NCBI GenBank assembly: GCA_013396525.1
Contig: VWYX01000252.1
Location: 266,937 to 330,936 of the forward strand
Origin: Chaetorhynchus papuensis
Lineage: Eukaryota; Chordata; Aves; Passeriformes; Rhipiduridae
Length of the DNA stretch: 64,000 bases
Direction of reading: 5' to 3'
The position numbers were made by a program, and so were the translations under genes. Under the pieces are notes generated by a model. It was not told the origin of the DNA and ran no database searches. It saw only the letters and a program-made list of their open reading frames with translations. This document shows, piece after piece, positions 10,570 to 21,109 of this stretch. How positions within the stretch are numbered: the stretch's first letter is position 1; the number at the start of each line of letters is the position of its first letter.

Positions 10570-10790
10570 AGGGGGCTTTAAAACACATCTCCTTATCTTT
10601 ATTTTTTATTGCATTTAAAAATAAACCACAGTTATTAAATATCATAATACCCATAATAGATTTTAAACTTGAACCGCTTCCAGAGATGCTAAATGATAAA
10701 TACAGCTATTATCAGAGGGAGCACTCAGAGAAATTGATAGCCAGCATTTGTTTAATGAGTGTGTGTGTACACACACATGTGCGGGGAGGG
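10570..10790. promoter_or_regulatory. AT-rich island next to MIR relic
   Basis: This strongly AT-rich stretch has ATAATACCCATAATAG near 10645 and GATAAATACAGCTATTATC near 10696. It ends in the 18-base alternating palindrome TGTGTGTGTACACACACA at 10760-10777, which can form a cruciform or Z-DNA. The MIR relic lies directly beside it, so the two may form one conserved block. Confidence 0.4.
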
Positions 10791-12125
10791 GAGCGATTTC
10801 GGATGCAATTCTGGAAAGGGTGGTTCTTATGTAACACTGAACTGTGAGCTGGGGATGCTGAGAATGTCCCAGAAGATCGTGGGGACTCAAATCTATTTTT
10901 TAAGACCTGCTCGGCACCCACGCCAGAGGATCCCACACTGCTGCGGCTGCAGGACAGGGCAGACGGGTACAAGAGCAGGGCCGGGAGGGATCCCAGCTGC
11001 CTCAGGGATGCTGCTCCGTGTGTTTGAAGGGGAAACTGAGGGTGCAGAGCAGCATTTAGGGTACGGCACTGACCCCGGGGGGCTGGGTCCCCTGCGGGTG
11101 ACCCTGCCCTGGCCCCTGCACACCCAGCACAGCCGGGCACGGTGTGAGCGGGGCAGGAGCTCGGCACAGCCTCCTGTCATCCGAAAGGTCACAGCCAGTC
11201 CCGGGAAATGCCCCGTTGAACAGCGGGCAGGGAGATGGTTCTCGGTGACCTTTGGAGAACGGGGTTTAATTGCACGCAAGCAGTCGCTCGCCGGGGCTGC
11301 TCGGAGGGGAGCACTGACGGCTCTGAAGGGTCCCTAGGGTTGGAGCCTGCACACCTCAGGGTGCAGGGGGTGTCGGGCAAAGAATGGGCTCCCTCTCTTT
11401 CAGCTTGAGTCATTCCCCTTGTCCTGTTTCTCTAGGCCCTTGTAAATAGTCTCTCTCCCACTTTCTTGCAGTCTCCCTTCAGGTACTGGAAGGTCTTGGG
11501 CCTTCTTTTGTGTGCAGGAACGATCAGAAAAATTCAGTTTTTAGTCCAGCTTGTCTCCTCTCCTCCTTTGGCTGCTCTGAGCAACACCCCCAGCTCTGAA
11601 TGTGCTTCAGGAGTGTTTCTGCTCGGGGGGTGCCCCCTCCTCCAGCCACCCCTCTGATGTACTGACACTGATGTTTCCTCTCTGGGCTCTCTTAATCTCA
11701 TCTCCAAAACTGCTTTGCCTTTACTTTTCTAGACTCTAAATGCCTATTTGCATCCCTCAGTAATGTCCTGTTTTCAGCTGCTGAGTGCTTACAGCGCAGG
11801 AATTAATGTCTCTCTGAGTTGTGATGGATGGTGGGAGGTTCCTGCAGCAGCTTTCATGGGGGTCCCTGCGTCTCGCCGGGGGTTCCTGGGTGCCACAGGG
11901 TGACGAGAGCTCTGCACCCACGGCACAGCCAACCCTCCCCTGCCCAGGAGCTGTTTGCTCTCGGTGACTTGTGCTCTCTGGCAGGTGGTGAGCAGGGATG
12001 GGGACGTGGTTTCACACCCTGCACCTCCCACCAGCAGCGTTGCCCAGCAGGGACATGGCGCTGGTGGCAGCAGGAGCAGCTCAGTGCAGGCTCTGCAGTC
12101 GCTCCCCTGTCCACCCTCGACCCTG
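10791..12125. other. GC-rich stretch, no gene seen
   Basis: No gene or transposon is recognised. The 192-residue open frame starting at 10759 has no domain, has a low-complexity GC-driven composition and overlaps open frames on the other strand. I do not call it. Confidence 0.55.
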
Positions 12126-12129
12126 CCCC

Positions 12130-12580
12130 TGCTTTATTTATTTATGTTTGAGCAGAAGCATAATACAAATAAAGCATGGCCATAAAAATGTCAGGGAAAG
12201 TTCAAACCTATTCATTACCCATTTCACTCCGATTAAAATTTCCATCAAGGCTGCTTGGTTTTGACTCGAGTTGCTTTCCTTTTAATGAGCTTGATCTAGA
12301 AAGTAAAAGATGCTAATTCATCCTTACATCTCTATCATCTCCTGGCTTTTGCTATATAAAGCATCAAGGTCGCATTCTGGGGAAATGTCTTTTTACCAAA
12401 GGTGCCATAATAATAATGAAGCAGCAATTTGTTTCAGCAAACTGCCTACAGTAATGAAGCTTAATTATAACCGTGTTATTAATACTGCTGCTTAAGGTAA
12501 TTCACTTCTGAGCGGGGCGCAGAACAGTAAACTATAATTTAAACAAGAATCGAGACCTAATTTAAATCATCAGATCTGCT
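12130..12580. promoter_or_regulatory. Largest candidate enhancer block in the first third
   Basis: About 450 bp of continuous, non-repetitive, low-GC sequence. It contains AATAATAATGAAGC near 12409, CTTAATTATAACC near 12460 and two copies of TAATTTAAA (12535-12543, 12558-12566). A TGCTATATAAAGC word near 12351 resembles a TATA box but lacks promoter context. Its length, sharp borders and lack of simple repeats make it the strongest conserved-element candidate I can see. Confidence 0.5.
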
Positions 12581-13655
12581 GTGGAAAAGGCAAACAGAGC
12601 TGGAGCTCTCCCTCTGCTGCCTCCATCACCACCCGCTCCCCTCGCAGAGCTGCAGGAGCACAGAGAGCAGTCAGGAGCAGCTGGTGGCTCTTCCTGACCT
12701 CCAACGTGCCTGTAAAACAAAAAATTCCACGTGCCCTGCAGGAAAGGGGGTGATGGACGTGCTCGGATGTGTGTGCTGGTGTGGGCCTCCCAGAACTGTT
12801 CCCTGCCAGGCAGGAATGTCACCCTCCAATGCCCAGCCTCTGGGGAAACCTACGAAACACCACTCCTGGAATTATATTTTTATGTCTTTCTTCCACTCTG
12901 TGATTTTAGGGCATGTGCCTGGAGGCTTGGGATCCTTACGAGCTCCCAGTGCTTCCCGTCGTGCTGCTGTCCCCTCCTGCCTGCCCCCAGCTCTCTTTTC
13001 CAGGCTGACCATCTCCACCCAGGCCTGTCCCTCTCCGGTGCCTCCCTGCTCCCTCCCTGCCAGAGGCACGCAGCCTTCTGTGAACTTCTCTGCTCTTGGA
13101 TGCTTTTTCCTTTCTTTTCCAGGCCTCTGCTCCCCCTTTCTCCGTAACAAGCTGCCTTCCCTGCGCACGGCTGTAAGCCCTGACATCCTCCTTCCCCGAA
13201 TCCCTCATTATTTCTGCCTCTTCCCTGCACTCTCACCTCGCAGCCTCCTCCCCGCTCCCTCCAGCACCTCCCTGCCGCACCCCTCGCATGGCTACCCCGG
13301 CTCTGTGAAGCCAAATGACACGAGATGATGGCTCTGCTGTGCCAGTAATAGCGTTGCCTCGCACACCCCGCTTCCCCGGGAAATGGAGTGAGGAGCCACG
13401 GCAGCCTCGCTCGCCCTCGCCATCCCTCTGCAGGGCTCGCTGTCATTCCCCGATCCCAGCGGGTGGGATGCCTTCCTCCCTGGGAGATGTGGGCGTCCCG
13501 GGTTGTGGGGGATGTTATCCCGGTTTCCTGGCACTGCCAGGTGTGGCTGTGCTCAACAGGCTGGCAGGGAGGAGGAGGAGGAGGGGTGCTGGAGAAGTAA
13601 ATAGGTGGAATGTTCCTTCTTGGGAAGGGGAAAAAAAGCCTCCATCACTGTTCCA
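12581..13655. other. C-rich stretch, no gene seen
   Basis: The plus strand is rich in CCT/CTC words, giving long frames rich in serine, proline and leucine (for example 12684-13328). None shows a domain, and frames on both strands overlap. I treat them as compositional. Confidence 0.55.
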
Positions 13656-13804
13656 CTTGACTGCAGCCTCCCGCAGGCTGTTTCATCTCATATTATCTAA
13701 GCTCCAAGGGGGTGTCCAATTTGAGGAACAATAACTATAAAGTCATTTTCGGTCCCCCGCTGTGGCACAGCACATGATAGCCTGTGTAAAGCAGCAAACA
13801 GCCT

Positions 13805-14095
13805 CGCTGGCCGCGCCGCCGAGCCGGGCCGGGGCAGAGCGGGGCTGCGGGGGGAGCCGGTGCCCGGCAAACGGAGCCCGCGGTGCGGGACCAGCCGGGA
13901 GCCCGCGGCTCATTTGGCACCGGGCTCGGGCCCCCGGCTCCTGCGGCGCTGCCGGGAAGGTCAGCACGGAGCTGATGTGCAGCCGCTGCCCGGCAGCCTC
14001 TGAGCTTCCCCGCTCCGGCATTTTCCCCCCGATTTCCCCCCGCGGTGCCACCGCGGGAGCGGCGCTGCCGAGGTTACACTGCTGCGATGAGCCCG
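13805..14095. promoter_or_regulatory. CpG island
   Basis: By hand I count roughly 39 CpG dinucleotides in about 300 bases with very high GC, against sparse CpG in the flanks. Such islands mark unmethylated promoters or developmental enhancers in vertebrates. It follows an AT-rich non-repetitive patch at 13680-13800. No TATA box or convincing exon start is seen, so the direction of any transcription is unknown. Confidence 0.6.
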
Positions 14096-14489
14096 GTCAG
14101 GCTGATCCTGCCTGTGGAGCTGGATCAAGAGCAGGAAATTGGGGAAAATGCGGCAGTTTAGTGTCCTGGCCTCAGCAATGTGCTGGAGGGGCTCCCTGCT
14201 CTGCCTCGGGAGGGGTGGGGGTCCCAGGCTGGGGTCAGAGGGTACCGGGGCAGTGTTGAGTGAGTCTGGGCACGGGGATGCAGCTCTGCTCCCGCTGCTG
14301 AGCTGGGCCAAGGATCCACCCCTGGGCAGAGGGGTTACTGCTGAGAACAGGAGATGAGGAGTTGAGTTTCCTTTGCAGCTGGACAAGGGTTCCCAGGCCG
14401 GGAGCCAGGGGGGCTTTGGAGCCTCGTGCTCCCTGGAATTGCCCCCTGGCCCAGCAGTTGCAGGATGAGGCACCCACGAGCCCCCTCCC

Positions 14490-14815
14490 TCCAAAGATGG
14501 ATTGAGATGAGTATCAGGAGAGCAAATAATAGTGGATACACCGGGTACATGTTATTTGGAACAAATCCTTCCGCAGGCACACTCTTGCTAGGGCTGCTTA
14601 AAGAATAAATGGAGTCAAAATGAGGAACTCCATGACAATTTATATGGATGTTCTGCACAATTCAATATTGGGGGAGAAGGATGAACCTATTACAGTAATT
14701 AACTTGTTGCACATCAAAGCAAATGTGCTAAAGCAGCTTTTCTATGCAGCAGTTCTATTCAGTGGAGGAAGAAACTGGTAAAGTAGGGGGAATAAAGTGT
14801 GCCCTTCCTGCTGTC
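14490..14815. promoter_or_regulatory. AT-rich island, candidate conserved element
   Basis: AT-rich and non-repetitive, with AAATAATAGTGG near 14524 and TACAGTAATTAAC near 14691. It lies about 400 bp beyond the CpG island, and the two may belong to one regulatory region. The intervening 14100-14490 shows nothing recognisable. Confidence 0.35.
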
Positions 14816-15034
14816 ACTATCCTCTAGTTTCTATGATCTCTCCCAAGGGATTTTACACTTGTGAGTGGCTGCAAATCCCTCTTTGGACCCACTGGGACTC
14901 CCATCAAAGTCCCCATGGCTGCAGGGAAGGTGGTGGACAGAGCATCCTCATCTGTTCAGAGCAGTCCAACCAGACTGGATCTAATTTAAGACAGAGTTTG
15001 AGAAGGGGAGAACTAGTAGGTGCCAGGGACTTTG

Positions 15035-15245
15035 GGAAGAGCAGAAGTTTTAATTGGGTTTTATCTATTAGTTAATCAGGAAGTATTTCGGTGACAATTA
15101 GGTCACAGCCTCTGGCATATCTGTGAAGCAGCCATCCATCATTAGCCCTACCTGGGCTTGCAAAGTGGTATTTATGAGTTTCCAACTGGTGAAAAAGCCC
15201 TTCTAAGGAATTAAGGTGAAAAGCACACTCTTGACCATGGGGGGA
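15035..15245. promoter_or_regulatory. AT-leaning island, candidate conserved element
   Basis: Contains TTTAATTGGG near 15048, GTTAATCAGG near 15071 and GACAATTAGGTCAC near 15093. No repeat family matches. It runs directly into the MEIS/PBX-HOX-like site at 15249-15268. Confidence 0.35.
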
Positions 15246-15248
15246 AGG

Positions 15249-15268
15249 CTGTCAGCTGTGATTGATGG
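15249..15268 (+). promoter_or_regulatory. Composite MEIS and PBX-HOX-like site
   Basis: CTGTCA (15249-15254), the MEIS/PREP core, is followed after four bases by TGATTGATGG (15259-15268), the consensus PBX-HOX heterodimer site. This MEIS-plus-PBX-HOX arrangement is known from Hox auto- and cross-regulatory enhancers. The sites are seen directly; binding is inferred. Confidence 0.5.
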
Positions 15269-15279
15269 CTGGGAGCGGG

Positions 15280-16320
15280 GAAGAACAGCTGTTTATTGGG
15301 TCCAGCAAGGTTGAAAACCCTTTGTCTGTCGGCAACAGCTGGTCCTGGAATGAGCTGGTGGTTGGGTTTGTCCTGCAGGGCTGCGCTGGCAGCGCTGGGG
15401 CTGCCCGGGTGTCCCGGAGCGAGGGTTCAGCGGGGACGTGAGATCTGCATCCCCTGCCCCTTGTGGCATCCCAGGGGAGGATCTGGTGTGGGCACAGGGC
15501 TGGACTGTGGTGGCACAGCCTCTCCCACACGCCCAGGAGCTGGTTGAGCCAGGCTCTCTGCAGGCTGCTCTGACCCCGTTGCCGCAGGGAGGGAGCAGCA
15601 GTTTCCCTGAGCTGCTGTGTGCACACGTCGGTCTAAATGAGTGGTTTTTGCACAGCTCTGCCCAAACAGGCTGAAGTCCTTGAAACTCAGGCAGCTGTTG
15701 CTGTTGTCATTGAGGAGGGGGGATGGAAGAGGGTGATCCTGCTGTCCCTTTGGAGCTGGGGCTCAGGCAGAGCTCAACATGGATGGGAGAAACGATCTCT
15801 GGTGGGTCTGTGCAGGACATGGTGATAGCAGGGAAGCAATGGCCCTGTGAATGAGCCCGTTTCTTTTTCCTGACATGATTCTGATCGAAGAAATGTTAAT
15901 TGGGCATCTTATAAACAATTTGTTCTCATCCTTCCAGCTCTCCAAGGAGCAGCAGGAGTGAGCGAGGAGCAGCTATGAGCCCGATCCCATGGGATGGAGC
16001 TGGGTGGACAGGTCTCCTTGGAGGCAGGAAACGGGCCAGGGAAGGACAGCCTGAGCCAGAGCTGAATTAGCGAGAAGGGGAGGGAATAATCACATGGAAA
16101 TTGCAGGTGAAATGAGGCCGGTTTGGCTTTCGGGCGATGTTGAGAGGAGCCAGCAGCCCTGGGATGAGCTCAGGCACACGAGGTTCTCCTCACTAAAACA
16201 AACACTCGGCTGCCGAGGCCAGGCAGGCAGGAGCCCTTCTCTTTTAATTATCTGCGGTGGAGGCTGTTCAGCTGCGAGTGTATCGAGCTGCCGGGCATGC
16301 TGGGTACATCCCTCCTCCAG
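15280..16320. other. Mixed stretch, no gene seen
   Basis: No gene or transposon recognised. A short AT-richer patch at 15870-15920 (AATGTTAATTGGGC) could be regulatory. Confidence 0.55.
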
Positions 16321-16321
16321 G

Positions 16322-16375
16322 TTAAGTGGTAATTACACCTAATTAGGAGCAAATAAATATTTTATATGCCTTGGA
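16322..16375. promoter_or_regulatory. Short cluster of NKX2-like and TAATTA sites
   Basis: Within about 26 bases lie TTAAGTGG (16322-16329, an NKX2-type core), GGTAATTAC and the palindrome CCTAATTAGG (16338-16347). GC-rich DNA surrounds the cluster. It resembles a compact enhancer core. Confidence 0.35.
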
Positions 16376-16649
16376 CTACTGCAAGTGACCAGCAGAAACC
16401 TCTAAGTGCTGGAGAACACCTCACCAGCTGCAAGTCCTTGCTGCAGTCGTCCCGCAGGGTGTCCTCAAAGGACACCACAGGTCTTGTCTCTAATGCCTGT
16501 AAATCCTGCGCACACCCCTGGAATTCCTGCTGCAGCCTCTCTGTGTCCCGGGGATTCCTGTGGAATTCCCAGTGCTGGCCCTTCACGGCGTCCTGGCAGG
16601 GAGGAGGATGCAGCACCGCAGCTTTGCCTTGATTGCGTTGTGTTCCGCA

Positions 16650-16865
16650 ATAAACAGCAGTGAGTGTTCATTATTATTTAAACACCCCGTGCTTCCCAAG
16701 CCTTATTTGGGCAGCGTTTTTCCACAGCATATGTTGGAATTTACAGTAAGTGCAGCCGCTCTACAGTCAACATTTGGTTTCTCTCACCCACAGACTGCAG
16801 TGCTAATTAGGGGAGGTTTCCCCTCGTTATCCCGGAGAGGTCAAGCGCAGCAATTTGCATTTTGC
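16650..16865. promoter_or_regulatory. AT-leaning island with octamer
   Basis: Contains TTATTATTTAAAC near 16671, GTGCTAATTAGGGG near 16800 and a perfect octamer ATTTGCAT at 16853-16860. The sequence is non-repetitive. Confidence 0.3.
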
Positions 16866-17067
16866 AGAGAGCCGAGAGCAGCAGTGGTGGAGCTCACCCA
16901 GCCGGAACGAGGCACAGAGATCCCGGCATGGGGCAGAGTGGGCTCAGCACAGCCATGGTCCCCAGGAGCTGGGGCTGGCCAGGCTCTGCCAAAGGATGCC
17001 ACGTGTTGGGAAGGAAGAAGGGGAAGGAGTGGGAGTCTTCATCTTGGCCAGAGAGGGCACAGAGCCA

Positions 17068-17155
17068 CAGAATCTTTAAGGTTGTAAAAGACCTCCAAGG
17101 TCATCGAGTCCAGCCTCTGACCCAACAGCACCATCTTCACTAAGCCGTGGAGATC
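17068..17155 (-). mobile_element. CR1 LINE 3' end fragment
   Basis: The words CACAGAATC, TTTAAGGTTG, AAAAGACCTCCAAGGTCATC and GAGTCCAGCCTCTGACCCAA follow the 3' region of a CR1 subfamily distinct from the copy at 4814. The trailing AACAGCACCATCTTCACTAA segment is also CR1-like. Orientation is minus and the element is truncated at about 17155. The degraded terminal repeat suggests an old copy. Confidence 0.8.
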
Positions 17156-17159
17156 TTGC

Positions 17160-17600
17160 TCCTGAGCTGTTGCCGTCGCTCCTCCGAAGGGAAATGTCGA
17201 ACTCACTGCAAAGCTTTGTACCTGCACCAGCTAAGGAAGGGCTGGAGGGGCTGCTGTGGATGCCCTTGATCATCTGCCCTTTGGCATTATCCTGCATTAA
17301 GCTCCCAAAGCATTCCAGGCTGGCCTGGGAGCAGGGTAAATACGGGCACTGGAGCCTGTCCCTCTGTGTTTGCACAGCCCGTGGTGCAGAGCATCCAGGC
17401 ACAGGCTTGGAGATTGCAGTATCAAATTAAACCCCCTCCTCTGAGCCACCTCCCTCAGGGGGTGATGCCAGCTCAGAGGGACACTGAGCTCCCCATCCCT
17501 GGTCACCGTGGCTGCTCCAGCAATTCCACCTCTCTCTGTGAGCATACACAGCCAAAGGAAGGTGCCTGCTGAGCAGGGTCAGCCCTGCTCCTTGCTCTAG
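17160..17600. other. GC-rich stretch, no gene seen
   Basis: Nothing recognisable beyond the preceding CR1 fragment. Confidence 0.5.
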
Positions 17601-17619
17601 ATGTGCTCTCGAGCTGCTC

Positions 17620-17830
17620 TCAAACTCTATTTAGGTTTTTCCACATTAATTCCAAGGAGAAGGGCTCAAAAGTTCAGAGTGGGAAAGAAGGATCTTTGAT
17701 GTAGGAGGCTCTTGTCTCTGAAAAAAGCTTTATATTATTATGTAAAACATAAAGGGCATTCGTTGGGAAGCTGTGCTGATTAATTTAGGAACTCTGTCTT
17801 CTCAGGGTCTTCCCCCTCCTTTGTTTAATG
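17620..17830. promoter_or_regulatory. AT-rich island with PBX-HOX-type core
   Basis: Contains TATATTATTATGTAAAAC near 17730 and TGATTAAT (17777-17784), a PBX-HOX type core. Non-repetitive; function inferred from composition only. Confidence 0.3.
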
Positions 17831-18390
17831 AGTGAGGGGAAGGCAGCGTTGCTTGAGAAATGAACATTTTACTCCCAGGCTCAAAGTGGGGGACTTGTTG
17901 TGGAAGCAGAGGTGACACCACAGCCTGGCCTGGCCCTGAGCAGCTGGGGACATTGTGAGCAGCAGTGGAGGTGGAGAAGGGGGACTGGAACCCATCGGTG
18001 CCCATCCAGCCCTGGGAGAGGAGGGGGATGCCTGGTGAGCATCCTGTGTGCACCCCCCACCCTGCCAGGCCACCAGAGACCCCTGAACTGTGTTCCAGAG
18101 CTGCTCCCCTGCCAGGGCCTCCCGGCCCAGCCCTGCTGGCGCTGCTGCCAAAGGCGTAATGAGAAAAGTACACCTTCCCCCCAAAATCAATAGGGAGACC
18201 TGGGGGGTCACCTAATTGGAGGCTGCTCACCGAGCGCCAGCACAGCCAGAGCCCAACCGCAGCACTTGAGCCTGGCTGTGAGATCATAAATCACATTCTG
18301 AGCCCGGCACAGCCTCCTCTGCGTCTCGATGCTCCATCGATCCGGTGCCGCGCTCCCGCTGCATCAGGGAGCAGGAGAACGATGAGGACA
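17831..18390. other. GC-rich stretch, no gene seen
   Basis: No gene or transposon recognised. Confidence 0.55.
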
Positions 18391-18393
18391 CAA

Positions 18394-18462
18394 GAGCTGA
18401 GCTGAGCTGAGCTGGGCTGAGCTGAGCTGAGCTGAGCTGAGCTGAGCTGAGCTGAGCTGGGC
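18394..18462. repeat. GAGCT pentanucleotide array
   Basis: About 69 bases of (GAGCT)n with one GGGCT variant near 18413 and a GGGC end. The unit is the same as the pentamers of mammalian immunoglobulin switch-mu regions, and every unit contains the AGCT hotspot of the deaminase AID. The array is far shorter than a real switch region and no immunoglobulin sequence is near, so a plain microsatellite is the default explanation. Confidence 0.95.
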
Positions 18463-18469
18463 AGGTGGT

Positions 18470-18985
18470 GCTCCAGGCTCCCAGCAATGGCCTCCAGTTG
18501 TTTTCCTTAGCAAGGAAACAGTTTGCTTTTTCAGGAAGGAAATTCACTAGGGTTTGCTGCTTCATTCATTTGTTCTGGTGCTGGCTTTGGAAACACTCCA
18601 GGGGGGTTGGCTAAACAAGACTGATTAGCTGGTGGTGCTTGGCTTTGCCTGGCCACTGCGGGTCTGTGCAGGTCTCTCCTCCTCATCTTGCCCGTGCCCT
18701 GGGCTCTCCTGCCATCCCCAGCAAGGTCCTGCTTCACAAATCCAAGCCTGACTGATTTAGGAATGGCTTTGCCATCCCTGCAAACTCCCAGCCACTGGAT
18801 CGCCTGCCTGGGGGGAACGCTTCCAGCTGTGGTGGGGGGAAAGGGAGAAGGGGCTGATCCACATTTGCTGCTGTGTCCTCAGAAAAACACCCAGAACTTG
18901 CTGGAGAGCCCATGTGCTCCCTCAGATGCACCCAGAAGGATTGCTCAGAGAGGAGCAGCAATAATCACCACAACCCAAAGACAAA
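18470..18985. other. Mixed stretch, no gene seen
   Basis: Nothing recognisable as gene or transposon. Confidence 0.55.
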
Positions 18986-19440
18986 AAAAAAAAGAAAATC
19001 AAAGGCTAATCCTAAAAACTCTCCTTTAATCTTTGTGCTTCCAGACGTCGTCTCCCTTTCATCTCGGACTTTGCTGTTCACTACAGTTACAGAAACCACA
19101 AGGCTGGAAGAGGGGAGGAAAAAAAGAAGAGATTAAATTAATGAGCAGGTAAGCAGGTTTATCATTTTGTCTGATCCTTCCTTCCTTCCTGCTAATTTCT
19201 CTGAGCCAATTTGGGAGGCAGAGCCTGATGGCAACTTTGCCACAGACTGTTGTATCCCTTTTCTTCCTTACGTCATTTATCCCAACGATGATAATGTCTG
19301 ATTTGTGGAGCTGCTTCAAGGGCCAGTGCAGTGGGGGGGTGTTGGCAGAGAAAAACATTTGCCTGCATAAAGATAATGAAATGGGTACTTCGGGCTTCTG
19401 GTACTTCTGTCTGGGCTGTGCCATAATTAGGCTGTCCTGA
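18986..19440. promoter_or_regulatory. AT-leaning stretch, weak candidate element
   Basis: Includes a poly-A run near 18987, a (CCTT)n microsatellite near 19176-19190 and the AT-rich word GATTAAATTAATG near 19131. Because simple repeats contribute much of the AT content, this is a weaker enhancer candidate than the others. Confidence 0.2.
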
Positions 19441-20860
19441 GCAAGGGCACAAAAACTGGAAGTGTGGAAAGGGGTGGGAGAGGAGCACCAGAGTGTCCAG
19501 GTGCTGAGCCCACACTGGATCTCCCTGTCTTATAAATACTGGGCTTTGTGAGGAAGTCCTGAGTGGTTCCAGCCATTCCCAGCTCCCCAGCACAGCACCC
19601 AGGGAGCAGGATGGGCACTGGCACTGCGGGCACAGGGGGCTGGGGCGTCCCCTCTGGGTCAGCCGTGGGCAGAGGTGCCGCTGGGCAGAGCACGCTGCCA
19701 CATCCTGGATCCCACGGCTCATTAATCCAGCGGGTGAGTAGCCAAATGTGAGGCCATCAATCAGGCCTCAGTGGAAGCATTTTCTGCCCAGGGCTGGGCT
19801 GCTGCCAGGCTGTGAACGCCGCAGGAGGAGCAGCCACCCTGCACGGGCAGGGGTGCGGCAGGAAATGAGCCCTCGTAGCTGGGAGGTGACGTGTCCGTGG
19901 CCGTTCTCCATGACCCCTTGGCACGGGGCAGTGGATGCTCCAGCAGTGGGGGCTGTCCTGCCAAGCTGATAAAGCTTTAGCTCATCAGTTCTGAGCTAGA
20001 AACAGGGAACGAGCTGGTGCCAGGCGTGCGGATGGCTCGTGGCTTTCGGCCTTCCTGAGCAATGGTTTAAATTAATTGTCCTGGGGCCCCTTGTCAGCCT
20101 GTGGGTCAGTATCCAGGCCTGGAATGGAGAGTGGTCATCCAGCCAGGCTCCTGTCCCTGCTGTCCCTCCCTCCCCGCTCCCTCTCCTGCTCTCACTGCCT
20201 GTCCTTGCACGGCTGCTGCCAGGGAGGAAGATGAACGCACGCTTAGCAAAGCATTTACCAGGAGGGCACTTCACCACCAGACAGGTGGGTTCATAAATCC
20301 TCCGGCCCCTTCCAGACGAGAGCAGATTACTCCCTGCCCTCGGTGAGTTTTGCTCAGAATTGAATTACAGGCTCTGCATAAGACCCTGTGGGAACAGGTC
20401 GTGCTCAGGGAGCCACCTGCATCCTCCCACGCCACGGATGGGCTTTTCCCCTGCTCCGGCATCATCCCCCGAGCCCCTGCAGCCCCTGCAGAGGCAGGAG
20501 GAGAGGCCCCAGCCCGCTGATCACAGCTGTGGGCACAGGCAATGCTGGGGGATCTCCGAGAGCCACCCTCTGCTTGCATCCACCGCTCAGGACCAGCTTC
20601 TCTTCCTCGCCTGAACTTCTCTTTCTAATGATGTTTGCTCCAAAGCTGTTTTCCCCTTGGTTCTTTCCACCTGCCGCCTCTTTCCAATCCAATTAGTGCT
20701 TTGTTGGTGGCTCCTTGAATGTCAGTGATGGTGTCCGTGTGCCCCTGGCTTTGAGGTCAGTCCCTCGGCCCCCGTCAGGCACTGTCTGACCCATCCCTCT
20801 GTTTCATCTTCTCTTGCTGGTGCTGCCTGGGCTGCTCTGAAGTGCTGGAGCTGACTCCAA
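19441..20860. other. GC-rich stretch, no gene seen
   Basis: No gene, RNA or transposon recognised. Confidence 0.6.
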
Positions 20861-20869
20861 AGTAGAAAG

Positions 20870-21000
20870 CTTTTCAATTAAGAAAGTTTTTTTTTTTTTA
20901 GGACTCATTAAAAGAGAGAGAGAAAGAGAGAGGGTTATTTTTTTTCTTCTTTGTGGTAATTATTATTAATGGCCTTTCTTTTTAGCAGAGGTTTGTTACC
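20870..21000. repeat. Poly-T and GA-rich simple repeats in an AT-rich patch
   Basis: A 13-base T run (20887-20899) is followed by an imperfect GA tract (20913-20934) and a second T-rich run near 20938. GGTAATTATTATTAATGG near 20955 is a homeodomain-type cluster. Simple slippage explains most of it. Confidence 0.6.
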
Positions 21001-21109
21001 CTCGCGCAGGAGGGGAATGCTGGCAGGTTCTGGCACGGGGGGGTGTAACTGGAAGTGACGGGGAACGATGTCTCCTACACGATTTCATTAGTGAGAGAAC
21101 ACATCTGAG

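Noticed and set aside
10759..11337. 192-residue open frame
   Set aside because: No domain or family resemblance, composition follows local GC, and long frames exist on the opposite strand. It starts inside a GT repeat.
12684..13446. Overlapping frames of 188-214 residues on both strands
   Set aside because: The region is a biased pyrimidine-rich stretch; proteins would be low-complexity and no splice or start context supports them.
15780..15795. GGATGGGAGA word resembling the 5S-derived head of AmnSINE1
   Set aside because: A ten-base match without the rest of the 5S-like head.
18394..18462. Genuine immunoglobulin switch region
   Set aside because: Only 69 bases long, with no immunoglobulin exons nearby; switch regions span kilobases.
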